Numbered from the stretch's first letter, positions 1 to 11,095 are shown. The stretch is 64,000 nt of DNA from Castanea sativa (GCF_040712315.1 NC_134017.1:50651636-50715635), one strand, 5' to 3'. Program-made: numbers and translations. Notes: generated by a model from the sequence alone, not told the origin.

Positions 1-140
1 AAATAAGCTTCAGAATAATTAAAATATCTAATAGACATGTTATTCCAGTATCAAGTTACATTTCCACGCTAAAAACATCAACACAAAATATTTGTAGATT
101 CAAGATAGATTTGGATAGGTTAGCTTTCGTGCAAACAAAC

Positions 141-817
141 CTGGTCAACCTTATTGGGGTTCAGTGCCCAATCTATCCTTCGATATGCCTTGCGAACTTC
201 TTCACAGGAATTACAACAATCTAAATATGACTGCAGTGACAAAGAAGGAGGATGGGGGTTTGAATAATAAGTGATTTAACTATTTCTATGGATAGGAACA
301 ACTTTCAACCATAGTCACCAACTCTGCATAACGAAATCACAATGTACAACTTAAAAGATTTATTTTTTTGAGGTGGGGGGAATAAGGCTTCCTAAAGAAA
401 TGATATATCATTGATATCAAGTTAGAATATGGCTTTGCTTCTTCTTTATTTTATTTTTTTTTTTTTGTCCGGATGATTAAGACTTTGTAAGTAGTTCGAC
501 ATTACACATAATCAAGCAAAGAAATATTGCACAAACTTGAGCCCAAACCATAATAAAAAAATTAAAAAAAAATCTTAATCAAATAACTATCAACACTCTA
601 CATTCAACTACATTTCTATTACAAAGTAATTAGCTGGCATTTATCCAGTAATCCTTAAGGTAATAGACTCATATCATACAAACAACTTCCAACAATATTT
701 TGAATTAGCAAAAAGGGTCCAGACAGACAACTTTACCATTGCAGCACCATAGCTGGAGCCACAGTGTGTCTCATAATGCTCGAGCCTGCCACAATGTCTC
801 TGTAGTGGTTTTTCAAT
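141..817 (-). pseudogene. Two consecutive ERGIC3-like exons (cargo receptor fragment)
   Basis: Exon 737-817 reads IEKPLQRHCGRLEHYETH and ends SSYGAAM. Exon 141-230 reads DCCNSCEEVRKAYRR and ends NPNKVDQ. Both match adjacent segments of the lumenal domain of plant ERGIC3/Erv46 proteins, membrane cargo receptors cycling between ER and Golgi (about 380 residues). The exons are in the right order, in phase 0, and each is bounded by AG acceptor and GT donor signals (intron 231-736). The conserved CC..C cysteine motif is kept, but neighbouring residues differ from the usual family sequence, suggesting relaxed constraint. N-terminal and C-terminal exons are absent here; those beyond base 1 cannot be seen. 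I infer a captured fragment inside the CACTA element rather than a live gene, because the next exon upstream belongs to an unrelated gene. Confidence 0.75.
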
Positions 818-1167
818 CTGAATTGGCAGAAAGAACATAGATGGAAGCAGTTTCGTCATCGTCACATTCACATGGCAAACGTGGACATTGAGATTTCTTA
901 TTCTATTAGTGTAAAGTTGCATTTTGTAATGGTGTAAAGTCATTAGGAAGTCATATTATTTGAGTCTTATTTACCACAAACTAGTCACTTAGAAGAGGGA
1001 ATAGCCAACCTACTATGCTAACTACACAACATTAACCTTTTTTTTCCTATCATCCACAATTATTCTAGCCCAGTAGTGTGAATGCAAAAAAGAGTTAGCA
1101 CATCTTCCCATTGATCTATATATTTCAAGAGATGTATATCAAAGAGGAAAATTCATGTAGAACTTAC

Positions 1168-1207
1168 CATACTTCCCAACGATACCGGCCTTCTTGGTTC
1201 TCCTAGT
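1168..1207 (-). pseudogene. Ribosomal protein L37a single captured exon
   Basis: A 40-base exon between ...ATGCAG and GTAAGTTC encodes TRRTKKAGIVGKYG, the highly conserved N-terminus of cytosolic 60S ribosomal protein L37a (eL43, about 92 residues, a zinc-ribbon protein). In plants the gene's second exon has this content, starting right after the initiator ATG and ending within a Gly codon, so exon and splice sites appear to have been lifted together. The next L37a exon, expected to begin TRYGASLRK, was not found downstream on this strand; ERGIC3-like exons follow instead. Identity is secure, the function is none expected. Confidence 0.75.
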
Positions 1208-1805
1208 CTGCATAACATCAAAATGATCAAGACAGAAGGTAAGGCACAAACCATGAAAAGCAAGAATTAAAAGGCAACCAAGAAATAGTCATTTTCTTAT
1301 CTATGATTAATATCAACCAACAATAAACGCATCCATTACTGGTAAACAGGAACAAAGAAACAACACTAGAATCAAAAGCTCAAGGGAAAAAAAATATCAC
1401 AGTGCTATTACTCATATGATAAAAGAAAAACTCCAAAAAATTATGAAATAAGTCATCTCACTACATACAAAATCAGTCATAAATCACACAGACTAGATGG
1501 CAACACATGTTTTCACAAAAATAGGACAATAAAATAGCAGCCTAGGATATCAAACTACAAAGTAGACCCATAAAACATTATATTTTTCGTTCACATGGAT
1601 TTATATATAAATATTTTAGTGAGACCCCTAAATTGTGTCTCAAAAAATGGAGACGTAGATATTATGTACAAAAATGGAATTTCAAATTCAAACTCCAAAT
1701 ATTTTTTTGACAAAGATAACAACTTAGTGTAAACAACTCAACAAGTCAATCCAAATTTATCCAATAGTACTAAAATAGTCACTAGCTTGAGTTAATCTTC
1801 ATACC

Positions 1806-2390
1806 TTAGTGATCACTACTAGATTGGGCTGATTGCAAGGTGATATAACTGAACATCCGCATCACCATATTGTCATAATGTGCTCTTTGTTCAGCCATTT
1901 GACTAGCTTGTTGTACCTCAAAATGTCTTCTTTGTTCTACCATTTGAATAGCTTGTTGTTCGAGCATGCTTTTGAGGTGCTTTACTTCTCCTTTCAACTC
2001 TGCATCAGCCTCTATTCGTTTGTGTTCAGATTCTAAGCGTTTTGTTTCAGATTCTTGGAGTCGCTTCTCAAGATCATACATTCTAGATGAGGAGGAACCC
2101 CATAACATGGTAGGAGTGACTCCAGCCCCATAGCCACGAACTCGTCCATGACGCTCAGGTCCAAACACCTCCACAAACATTTGATCTTGAGATATTTGCA
2201 ATGCCCCCTCATTCACTTGAGTAGTAAGATTCCTCAATGCCACCTAAAAAGAAAAGTAACTTGCAACAAAACCACATATAAATATACTATCTATATTAAT
2301 ATAATTAGAAGATTTCATACCAATGCATCTTGTGTTGATTCATTTACTGCGTACCCATTAGCTTGCTCAAATTGTCAGCCTGCTCAGTGC
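1806..2390 (-). pseudogene. En/Spm-type plant transposase, C-terminal exons
   Basis: Exon 1806-2243 begins after ...CTTTTTAG and encodes VALRNLTTQ...QISQDQMFVEVFGPERHGRVRGYGAGVTPTMLWG followed by a charged coiled coil (residues ~55-120, KRLQESETKRLESEHKRIEA), ending QSAQSSSDH and a stop. The order 'eve.. G..rhGrvrGyG.G..pt' then coiled coil is the C-terminus of the plant Ptta/En/Spm transposase family (Pfam Transposase_24 type). An upstream exon from about 2390 down to 2321 encodes NGYAVNESTQDAL and ends in a GT donor. The catalytic TNP2-like part was not found. This is either the remnant of the element's own second protein or itself a captured fragment. Confidence 0.75.
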
Positions 2391-2488
2391 ATTTTTTTTT
2401 TTTTTTGGATAATTTGATAATTACAAGGAGGGAGGGGAGATTTGAACACGCCAAAAGGTGCCAACTAATTGAGCTACAAGGCTCTTCG
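2391..2488 (-). repeat. tRNA-derived SINE
   Basis: Read on the - strand it has an A-box-like TTGTAGCTCAATTAGTTGGC, a B-box-like GTTCAAATCTCCCCTCC, and a 3' poly(A) (poly-T at 2391-2406 on +). Two relatives lie at 47968-48054 and 52970-53088. It sits in the intron of the transposase remnant. No clear target duplication was recognised. Confidence 0.65.
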
Positions 2489-2903
2489 TAGGATATTTTG
2501 AAATTTAACAATATACTTAGTAGCTTTCATTTTGCCATACTTTAATAAAAACTATGTTTTAGGTGAACATACTCAGTAAGTAGCTTTAGATGGTCGAGCA
2601 AACAACCAAAGCAATCATAAATATAGCAATATAGATCTGTTAAAATCATCATCGAAATCTATCAATTGGGAAATAATAGATTTAAAAACAAGTTATACAA
2701 ATTTGAGAAACAGTTTTCAAACAAGATATCTTAAAGGTGTATTGTGTATTTAATGGCTCAGATCATAAAACAGCTCTATCAATCAAGAATTTTCTGAAGC
2801 AGAACTGGCATTTAAAACTGAAATTTTCATCATCACTGCCAATTTATCAACAAACCTCACATTTTGCTAAATTGAAAAATGTAATTGATAGAATCACATA
2901 CAC

Positions 2904-3031
2904 CAAGACCGCTCTTCTTTGGACATCTCTTGCAGTCAACACAATTCACCCATAGAATGTCACTTCCTGTGTCAATTTGCACATAATAGTCTTTTGGAGG
3001 GGACCCAAGCCAAAGTTTGGCAAAGTACAGC
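2904..3031 (-). pseudogene. A1 aspartic protease single exon with DTGS active site
   Basis: A 128-base exon, acceptor ...ATTGTAG and donor GTGTATG, encodes LYFAKLWLGSPPKDYYVQ then IDTGSDILWVNCVDCKRCPKKSGLG. This is the first catalytic-Asp segment (DTGS, 'W V N C') of plant pepsin-like aspartic proteases with the extra N-lobe cysteines. The usual exon boundary after 'LG' is preserved. The second catalytic Asp and flap regions are missing, and flanking exons on the same strand come from other genes. I read it as a captured exon; no protease activity is possible from this piece. The ORF is open through the exon. Confidence 0.8.
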
Positions 3032-4381
3032 CTACAATAATCAAGTAAACCATATAAGCATCCAAAAGACAAAATGATGAATATGTCTTTTTTTTCCTGC
3101 TAGGTGATATTATATGTCTGCATTGTGCTAGTAAAATAGTGTGATAGAACACACAGAAATTATATTTTAAAATTTTAAAAAAGAGTCCAGTATTTTAATA
3201 TTAGAAACCAAAGATTTTCAGTCAGTTAGGCCTTAAGCAACTACACAGATCAACCATGCCAAATTGTCTATTTCTATCTGCACCACCAATACAGCAGCAA
3301 ACAAAAGATTTCTTTTATAATCATTCTTTCAAATTATTTAGGTAGGAGATAAAGGAAAAAATGAACTGAGTTATAGATGGTACTAAAAAGAAAAAGAATA
3401 TATTGACTATTACATTCAAACAATAAAAGCCAGTGCATAGACAAAGGACCAGATGCTACCAACTCTTAGTACTTTTTTCTTCTTTATAAGTCAATTTGAT
3501 GCGTTGAGTTATTACAAGAACAACATCAATTCTAAGCGCAACCTACTATCCGTACCATTTTTATCGTGTATCAATTATAACTTGTCAATCCTTTTTTAAA
3601 AAAAAAAAAAAAAATTATCCCTAACTTTATTAAATATGACAAAGGAATTGAAAGAGGTTTACCTGTCCAAGTTTGGCGTTAGGAACTTTATTACTCAATT
3701 CTTTTCTAAACTAATACGGTTGGAATATCGACACATGAGCATAAGATACTAAAGAATATTAACTTGGCATGCATATCCCTGGGTAAAAAAAAATGAATGT
3801 ATAAAATGATGATCAGAAGATTTGTTTAATATTTTAACATAAAAATATTTATCTTTCCATAGCTGGAGTATGCTCTGCATTGAAGTTCTGGTATTTCCTA
3901 GATACCATCATATATATGAAGATTCAGTCGCTCACAAATAAAAACATCTTGACCCTCATCAATATATTATGCCAACTCTAGCGTCATTTACTGAAACCTT
4001 TTATTATGCAGAATAAATCCCTCACAAGTATGCCCAAAAAATAAATGAACCACCAAAAAAAAAAAGTAAGAAATTTTTCTTCCTACAGAACGGGTATGCT
4101 TTGAGTTGATACTCCTAATTGTACTAAGTTTCGTCATATAAATAAATACATGTTTGCACTCTCTAATAAAAACATCTTGTTCTTTATCAACAGATTATGC
4201 TAGATTTCAAATTCATTCCCTTGATATCTTCAGTATAAATCAACTCTTTAAGGTAACAGCCAAAGCATTAAAAAGGTGAAATAAAAAATTAGTTGACAAG
4301 TTCCAATCAAAAGACACATTCAACCAAATTCAATTTTCAAAATAAGTTTAATAAAAATAAGAAGTTCAAGGTAATTTTCAC

Positions 4382-4450
4382 CTTGGGGGTGGAGAAGTTC
4401 TTTTAGATTGTGAAGGTGGAGTGCGACCTCTCCTAGCTACTTCAGCAGGA
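4382..4450 (-). pseudogene. Exon-like block, Arg/Ser/Pro-rich (splicing-factor-like)
   Basis: A 69-base block with a CTTCACAG acceptor and a GTGAAA donor encodes PAEVARRGRTPPSQSKRTS PPPR. Composition resembles the RS/P-rich tails of SR proteins or SR-cyclophilins, but the match is compositional only. It is another probable captured exon in the CACTA element. No neighbouring RRM or cyclophilin exon was seen. Confidence 0.4.
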
Positions 4451-5189
4451 CTGTGAAGATGAAAACGCAAGAACAAAGTAACATTAAAATAACAAAAAAA
4501 AAAAACATAGAAATGTGTATTGCTTACAATGAACATAAACATAAGTTCATAAAAATCAATGTGTTGGAAATTTATACGGATATGCATGTTGAGTGTATGA
4601 TCAAAACTATCTGCATTGCTTCAGAAAATTGCAGGAAAAACCCCTGTAAACTAGAGACCCACACTCTCCTTTCCCAGCAATCAACTGCTCACCTACTTTG
4701 TAGTTTTAGTTCTTGCCGCTAACCCCTAACATGCTTCCCACTTTTACTATACATTATGACAAACATTCAACTTATGCTGTCTGCTTTCAAAATCTCAAGT
4801 ATTCATATCATAACTTAAAAATCCAACTTTCAAATGTGTCTTCATACAATTCCTCAGCAAACAAATGGAGCCAATGTCCACTTTTAATGATAATCACGCA
4901 CCAGGTGGGTCTTAAACCAACGACCTCACTCTCCATCTACAATGGCAAAATACTAATTCTACAAACCATACAAATATAGGCCAGTTTTCAGGCTACGTGT
5001 GAACTGGGAATGAGGTGTTTTTTCTAATTCATCCAAATTATTTATAATTTAAATCCATGGGTCAACACACTCATGGGTTGCATACTAACACTTAAATCTA
5101 ATTCATCCAAAGCAACTGAAAAATCCAATTACTCCAAAACCAAATAAACAAATACACATTTCGTTCAACACACAGATAAAGGAACTTAC

Positions 5190-5261
5190 AGCCTAGTGAG
5201 ATCCAAGTAATTAGTCACAGCAGTAGGGAAAGGTCCAACGATCGAAATCGCGTAAACTTCT
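5190..5261 (-). pseudogene. Exon-like block of unknown origin
   Basis: A 72-base block sits between a TTTTTGCAG acceptor and a GTAAGTTCC donor and is open in one frame, EVYAISIVGPFPTAV then TNYLDLTRL. The polypyrimidine acceptor and strong donor make it a credible exon. I do not recognise the protein. It is the first exon downstream of the leader-like region at 5.8-5.95 kb. Confidence 0.4.
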
Positions 5262-5769
5262 CTGCAAAAATTGAATCCAATTTAGCTCAAAAACAAGCTC
5301 CTAATTACACAATCACATTCTACAAAATTCGAATAAAAAAAAATTCATCAAATTGTGAAAATTCCAAAAAGAGACAAAGAAAGAATCAATATTAACATAA
5401 TTCTATAAACAAACACACACAAAGGTTCAGATCAGTTTTGTATGAAGTGTGGTAAAAGTTGGCATTAAAAAAATCACACAATCTGTTAAAGTTCACATAA
5501 TCACACTCTTTCTTCTTCTTCTTCTTTTTCTTTAATTTTCTAGTAGGTTCGAGAACTATAGCTTAGGAATCACAATGAAAAGAGGAACACCTAGCATTTG
5601 ATTTGACAGTTATGGAAATTTTTAGTGAGAAATGAAACCCTAGATCAATCGCATTACAAGTACTAAAATGTGAAACGAAATGGAGAAATGTGAAACGAAA
5701 TCATGGGGAAATTGATGAAAAAGTGTGGGTAAACCAAAAAAACAAAAAAATCAAAGACGAAATTAGGGT

Positions 5770-5965
5770 TTGTGATTCGTACCTAATCGGAGCTGAGAAA
5801 CGGTGATCGTCTAAATCGGCAGAGAGATGAAGAGTCACAAAATGGAGATGAACTCGTACCTAATCGGAGCTATGCGAGACGTACAAAATCGATGATCAAC
5901 GAGCTCTATGAGATCTCCATGATCGACGAGCTATGAGATCTCCATGCTCTGCGATTTCTAAGCTT
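5770..5965 (-). promoter_or_regulatory. Leader-like region of the CACTA transcript, with internal duplication
   Basis: On the - strand GCTCCGATTAGGTACGA occurs twice (about 5780 and 5860) and ATGGAGATCTCATAG twice (about 5925 and 5945). The sequence looks like a C/T-rich transcribed leader followed by GT-type donor sites, with all downstream exon-like blocks on the same strand. It is a plausible transcription start area for the element; no experimental basis. Confidence 0.35.
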
Positions 5966-6239
5966 TGAGAGTGATAAGAGAGCTGTGTTTTGTTAGTTAA
6001 TTTGTTTTAAATTTATATAATATGAGTTCTATAATAGATGAGGTGGCACTTTTTGGACCGTAGATCTTTTTATTCAAACAGATCCAAACCCTTAACCGGA
6101 AAATTGGAACTCATATCATATCATATCTATAGTTTTAAATTTAGTTGTGGGCTTTTTGCAAGGGATGAAAATTTTGTTGTGGGCTTTTTTCAAGAGCTGA
6201 AAAATTTGTAATATTTTACCAAGGGTTGTTGGCTGAAAA

Positions 6240-6424
6240 AATTGGTGAGTTTTTTTTTTTCCCATTTATTTCATGGGTGCTTTAACTTATTTTGAGGGAC
6301 CAAATAACATTTGAAATAAAGTTTAGTAATAAAGCCCTCTGCATTTTTATTTATAGTTTGTATCGACAGATTTTAGTAAACCCTCGATAAAAAAGGGTTG
6401 AAATAACTACACTTTGTTGTAGTG
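6240..6424 (-). repeat. CACTA terminal and subterminal region
   Basis: Contains the terminus CACTACAACAAAG (- strand) and internal TATCGAGGG/CTGTCGATA-like subterminal motifs. It abuts dioxygenase coding sequence with no spacer, which fixes the insertion point at 6424/6425. Confidence 0.75.
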
Positions 6425-6663
6425 AGAGTGGAGTCTATCCAATTCAGAATTCATGTAACCTTCAACATCCATCCAATCTCTCAACATCAATAAGTGGCAC
6501 CACCGATGGAAGTGATGAGTGATGAGAGACAATCAAAGGGTCCTCCTGATCATCTCTCACGTACCTTGCTGGTATGTTAATGATGGGCTCCTTGGTCAGC
6601 TCCTGGACACTAGGAACGTACTATTATAGATTTTCCAGGAATTACTTCTGTTATTGACTCCAT
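6425..6663 (-). pseudogene. SRG1-like dioxygenase copy A, exon 1 only, cut by CACTA
   Basis: From ATG at 6663 the - strand reads MESITEVIPGKSIIV, matching exon 1 of the copies at 22.1 and 26.7 kb (2-oxoglutarate/Fe(II) dioxygenase family, SRG1/codeine O-demethylase type). A 4-base insertion after GKSIIV shifts the frame. Alignment with copy C stays good down to 6425, where copy C continues with the ACKDWGFFQ codons but this copy meets the CACTA terminus. Exons 2-4 are not in the window; they would lie beyond the left end of the transposon. Non-functional. Confidence 0.85.
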
Positions 6664-7639
6664 GGTCATGCTGTTCTAGGATTTTGGCCAATAGTTGAAA
6701 GTTAAAGACCAGAGAAAGAGAGAACAAAAGAGAATTCAGCTCACCTCAAAATTTCTTCATTTCAAAAATTTGTAAAAGTTTGGAGCCGGTGTCATTTGCT
6801 GACTTCGTGGGACACATTATATTTTATTACTCCTACATTGGATCAATCTACAAATTGGACACACGTGGTCTTACAAGAATTTTCTAGTATCTAATAGAAA
6901 TTTGTTGATAAATAGCACTAAAAAAAATAAAATAAAAATGTAGAGTTGTATACCATACAATCCGCAAAGGATTTGATACCACATAAAAATTGATGTGGCG
7001 CTGTCAGCAAAGGCTAAATTGGAGGCTTATCAGTGAAAAAGAAGCAATATGGGTCTGAACTCTTTTACTACAAATAATTTACCTAAGCCCATAATGAGTC
7101 TGGAGTGTAGAATTTGGAAGGCTATCAAAGTGGGCACTCATGTCTTTATAAGAGGCCTGAGATGGGTTGGTTGGTTTTAAGGAGTGAACCCCATGTCAAA
7201 TATTGTTTGGACTCATTGTCCAGATTGGGCACTATCAGGAACCTGTTTCCTAGTCCCATAGGCCCAAACCAGGTCATCTCTTGGTCCAGAATGTGTTTTT
7301 CCGTGGATCTATTTCTATTTTCTTTCTGCCTTGTGTGGGAGGGATGAAATGAATGGAATGGATTGAAAGAAATTGTCTGGAATATTTGTAGGATAGTATA
7401 CAGTCCACCAGAGAGGACTAAGCCGCATTTAGGTGTACTGTCTTATTTCCAAATAATGTTTAGACCATGATTGGTAACATGTATAAAATATGGATGTTCT
7501 TATAAAATGTGGATATATAGTGTATACATTTTACATAGGGTGTGTATGGTGTGTTTACACTATTAATGCAAAGTAATAGTTTTTCATAATATTTTCCTTT
7601 CAATTAACTGATATTTTCTTTTCAAATTTGACCATTAGG
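6664..7639. other. 5' flank of dioxygenase copy A, duplicated
   Basis: No gene. The flank is homologous to 22096-22800 and partly to 28380-28800: shared stretches include the GTGGGACA region near 6806, the GGAGGCTTATC block near 7021 and AAGTGGGCACTCAT near 7127. This shows that promoters were duplicated with the genes. Confidence 0.7.
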
Positions 7640-7648
7640 CTCAAATCC

Positions 7649-7849
7649 AAGAAGGTATTTGGTATCAATGATACCATGTCAGCGGTATCAAAATCTAATA
7701 AGTATGAGACATGTCAACAAAATATAACTAACCTACTAACAATATTTTTTTCAATTATTAGTAGGTTAGTTATTTTTTGTTGACATGTTTCTCGTTTATT
7801 AGATTTTGATATGGATGACATAGTATCACTTGATACAAAATACTTTTTT
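7649..7849. mobile_element. Fold-back MITE, Mutator-like (9-base target duplication)
   Basis: Almost the whole 201 bases is an inverted repeat (arms ~95 bases; GTATTTGGTATCAATGATAC pairs with the far end). It is flanked by the perfect 9-base direct repeat CTCAAATCC at 7640-7648 and 7850-7858, the duplication size typical of MULEs. No coding capacity. Confidence 0.85.
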
Positions 7850-8064
7850 CTCAAATCCTTGGCTAAATAGAAGAAACAATTACTAACCAATATGGCCAAA
7901 AAACTTTGGATTGGCAGTTGAAATTGAAATTACCCTTCAAATACATGTGTTGGGAAAATTCCATTTTGAATAATGGCATCGCTATCTTTTAGGCCCATCA
8001 AAAAATATAAAATAGAAACCTCTTAGTGTTTTTAAAATGAGACATAACAAGTCCTTAAGAAAAT

Positions 8065-10582
8065 TGTTGAGTTTATTTAGACCCCTTAAACCACAATTGG
8101 ATTAACCTAGTTAACAAGCCAAGTTATTACTTAGTCCAAATTCCAGATCTAGGTTAACACAATCATATAATCATATCAATGCAAAGTGCGGAATATAAAA
8201 AACACAAAGATATGATGACCCAGGAAAACCAAACCGGTAAAAAACCTAGGGAGGATTTAACCTAGTTATTCTTAAGGTAAACCTGAATCCACTATGAAAG
8301 AATCGAAGTATACAATAGCGACTTAGACCACTAACATCCTATTGCTACCCACCAGTAGAACTTACTGACACGACCACGTGCAAACTCAGAGACCACGGAC
8401 TCCTTCTTTCTTGGATTCTCCAGCAAGTACAAGCACCCCCGCTTGTGTATCTTTAAGCTCTTATGGCAGCAACTAAATGATCATCAAGTTCTTGAAGCAA
8501 TCTCCATCTTGATAATCCTAAGCTTGTGTGAAGACAAGCACCTCTCAGATCTCACAAGAGATTCACACAAACAGCAATATGAGCAACCTCAAAAACGTGA
8601 CTAAGGTTTGCCTTTTATACCTAAGGCAAAACATAAAACCTTACACGTCATATTGGCTTAGGGCTGAATTGGAAAATCTGCAGAAAAAACAATCTACACG
8701 ACTTTCGATCGATCAAGTCTAATTCTCGACCGATCGAGTCAGACAGAAATGCACAGTAACTTCTGCAGTTAACTCGATTCCAACTTTACATAAAACACAT
8801 ACTTTGAGCAAGTCTAAAACACAACTAGACACCTGCTTTGATCATGGTTTGCCAACAATACATATTAGAGTTCTAATACATTAGTTCCTAAGTACTTAGA
8901 ATGTAACACCCATATTTTTTTTATACCAATTTAATTATTATACTTAAATTATAAAAGAAGCCTACAATTAAATGGATTAAATTGATCTGGGCCTAAGATA
9001 TTAAAAGTGAGATATATATTTCGGAATATGAAGCCCAAGTGAGGTGACATAAGTATATATATGGGTCTTGTTAAGCCTTAAAAAAAATAATTAAATAAAT
9101 AAAACCCTAGCTTTCTTCCTCTTTAGTCACACGTGTATTTTGCTGATGGGGCATCCTTTTGCTTCAACCGACTGTTGAGCTTTGCTTTTCTTCACTGTGG
9201 CCGTGAGATTGGAGTCTACAGGTATGGTTTATTCCCACTCTTATAGGAGGCGTCTCTTACTGGTGTACCTGATAGAATAATCAGGCTACTCTATGGTTAT
9301 TTTAAAATTTTATATAGCCTTGTTAATTTCTCCACCATCTGTCATGCACCTACACCCTTATCATTGTCCAATATATACCCAGCAACATCCTTTATGTCTT
9401 GCGGCATCAAAAGTTATGAGTCATTTATTAGATGAACTAAGATATGTAATATATGGCTAGAGAATCATCCCACGTTTACAGGGAGGAATAGTGCTTGAAA
9501 TTGCTTTAGTAGCTAATAGGACAATAGGCATGACTTCATAAAATCTAACCTATCAATATATTAAATGTAGAAGGACTTTTAGGCATACATTCTGATCTCA
9601 TCAACCCCCATTTATCCTTATATCATGGGAAAGGATGTCCTAGATTATTATTATATTAGAGTAGAAGTGATGGATATAGCTACATGACAAGAAAGGATGT
9701 GAATTGTAGATTGATGAGATTTCGCTTATTCAACCATTTTAAAGTCTTGAATATTCATGACTATATCAATGAAAAAAAAAAAAAAGTTTTGGCAGCAATA
9801 TTTTTTAAGTGAATAAATGAAAATTTTTGGATATATTAGTATTGTCTAGGATAAAATTGTTTAAGCGTAAGAATAGATTTTTGAGAAGGAAATTGTGTAT
9901 TGATGGACCTATCTTTGATGTTGCTAGGTTCTAATTCTTCTGATCTATTGTAATTCAAGGGAGGTTGATTTCTTTTATTGAGCAACTAAGAGGTAAGTGG
10001 TGTTTGCTAATTTTGGGGGTTTTTCCAAAACAGTGTTTGATTATTAAACTATTCTATATTAAATAAATATGTTGATATTATATATAAATTGATACTTTAT
10101 AAATGCTTGATGTGCACGTTGAATATTCATTTTATGAAAAACATGTGGGACAACCTAAATTTATTTAAACTTGTATGTGTGAATATATATTTATATTTTG
10201 AGAATTATGAATGGATTATTTATATGAGCATCTTGAATATGTTTTGAAAACCTATGGCAAGTCGTGATTAAAAAACTTAGTATTGTGTTAGTCCTTAGTA
10301 AGGGACAATCATACTGCAACTAGTCTTTAGCAAGGGACGGTCCCAGAAAAGGGAACAGTGCATATTTGGTAGCTCCTTAGCAAGGAAGTATACTATTGAG
10401 GATCCAAAAAGGAAGCTCCTTAACAAGGGAGTGCACATTTAGGTTCCAAAGGAACCATCCTTAAGAAAGGGAATGAAAAGGAGGTTCTAGTCCCAAAAAG
10501 AAAGGGATAGCACAACTTTGTCAACGGGGCGTAAACGTTGACCACGAGTAAAGCCTAGGAAATTGTGTTTGTGATGGTATTG

Positions 10583-10615
<33 letters not shown>

Positions 10616-11077
10616 GATGGCTCACTTTATAAAGATTATTATTTCTTTTATATGAAATATTTGATGATAAAATATTGATGAGGTATGAGTAATGAATTGT
10701 TTGTAAGAATTATTTTTTTTAAGGTTGTTCCCACACTCCAATGTTAGTGAATTCCACTTATTGAGTTATCTCACCCCCCTTTATTTCCCCTTACAAATAC
10801 ATTAGAGGGATTATTGGAGTAGAGATTACTGGGAGTCAACAATTACGAAGTATTTGTGGGACTAAAGATTTTATTTTTATTTTTATTTTTATGGTATTAA
10901 ACATTGTACTAGAGAATTATTTTGAGGATGTTTTTAATTTTTGGTGGATTTAGAGCTCTGACATTTGTGATGAAATCTTTAGGTTGCTAGATTCTTTTAT
11001 TTAATACTTTTATGGATTTTTCGGATTAAATAGAATTTTATTGCTTATGATTTTGGGGCGTTATATAGAACCTAACA
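8065..11077 (-). repeat. 3' LTR of the 9.4 kb element, split by a solo LTR
   Basis: Sequence from TGTTGAGTTTATTTAGACCC runs parallel to the right LTR up to CTTAGAA at 8901, is interrupted by the solo LTR, and resumes at 11071 with CCTAACA, the last 7 bases. The two LTRs differ by scattered substitutions only. Confidence 0.92.
8902..11065. mobile_element. Solo LTR, 2.2 kb family (copy 1), chromovirus-like ends
   Basis: Begins TGTAACACCC and ends GGGGCGTTATA (CA mutated to TA), flanked by TAGAA at 8897-8901 and 11066-11070. Copy 2 at 35501-47926 shares both ends. Long LTRs with TGTAACACCC...GGGGCGTTACA ends are common in plant Tekay/Del chromoviruses; that lineage call is inference. There is no internal region, hence a solo LTR formed by recombination. 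Around 10280-10530 it has imperfect tandem motifs built on CTCCTTAGCAAGGGA. Confidence 0.88.
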
Positions 11078-11095
11078 AACTCCCCATTTGGCAAT
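11078..11095 (-). promoter_or_regulatory. Polypurine tract of the 9.4 kb element
   Basis: On the - strand GCCAAATGGGGAGTT directly precedes the 3' LTR start TGTTAGG, the normal position and composition of a plus-strand primer tract. Confidence 0.75.

Larger units (their letters stand above)
1..6424 (-). mobile_element. CACTA (En/Spm) element, right part, with captured host exons
   Basis: The right boundary ends in TTGTTGTAGTG at 6414-6424, the reverse complement of a CACTACAACAA terminus, which is the classic CACTA terminal inverted repeat. The subterminal ~180 bases hold short repeats such as TCGAGGGTTTACTAAAATC that typify these elements. The C-terminal part of an En/Spm-type transposase lies at 1806-2390 on the same strand. 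Single exons of unrelated host genes, all on the - strand and flanked by consensus splice sites, occupy the rest. No matching left terminus was found, so the element probably starts before base 1. The 3-base target duplication would be AGA (6425-6427), untestable without the left end. Assigning all of 1-6424 to one element is inference from the shared strand and the single terminus; gene fragments arriving by separate events are possible. Confidence 0.7.

Noticed and set aside
1459..1468. CACTACATAC as a possible left end of the CACTA element
   Set aside because: Only the first six bases match the right terminus and the preceding TCT does not match the expected AGA duplication.
4890..4935. 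CACCAGGTGGGTCTTAAACC as a tRNA or SINE B box
   Set aside because: No paired A box or tail nearby.
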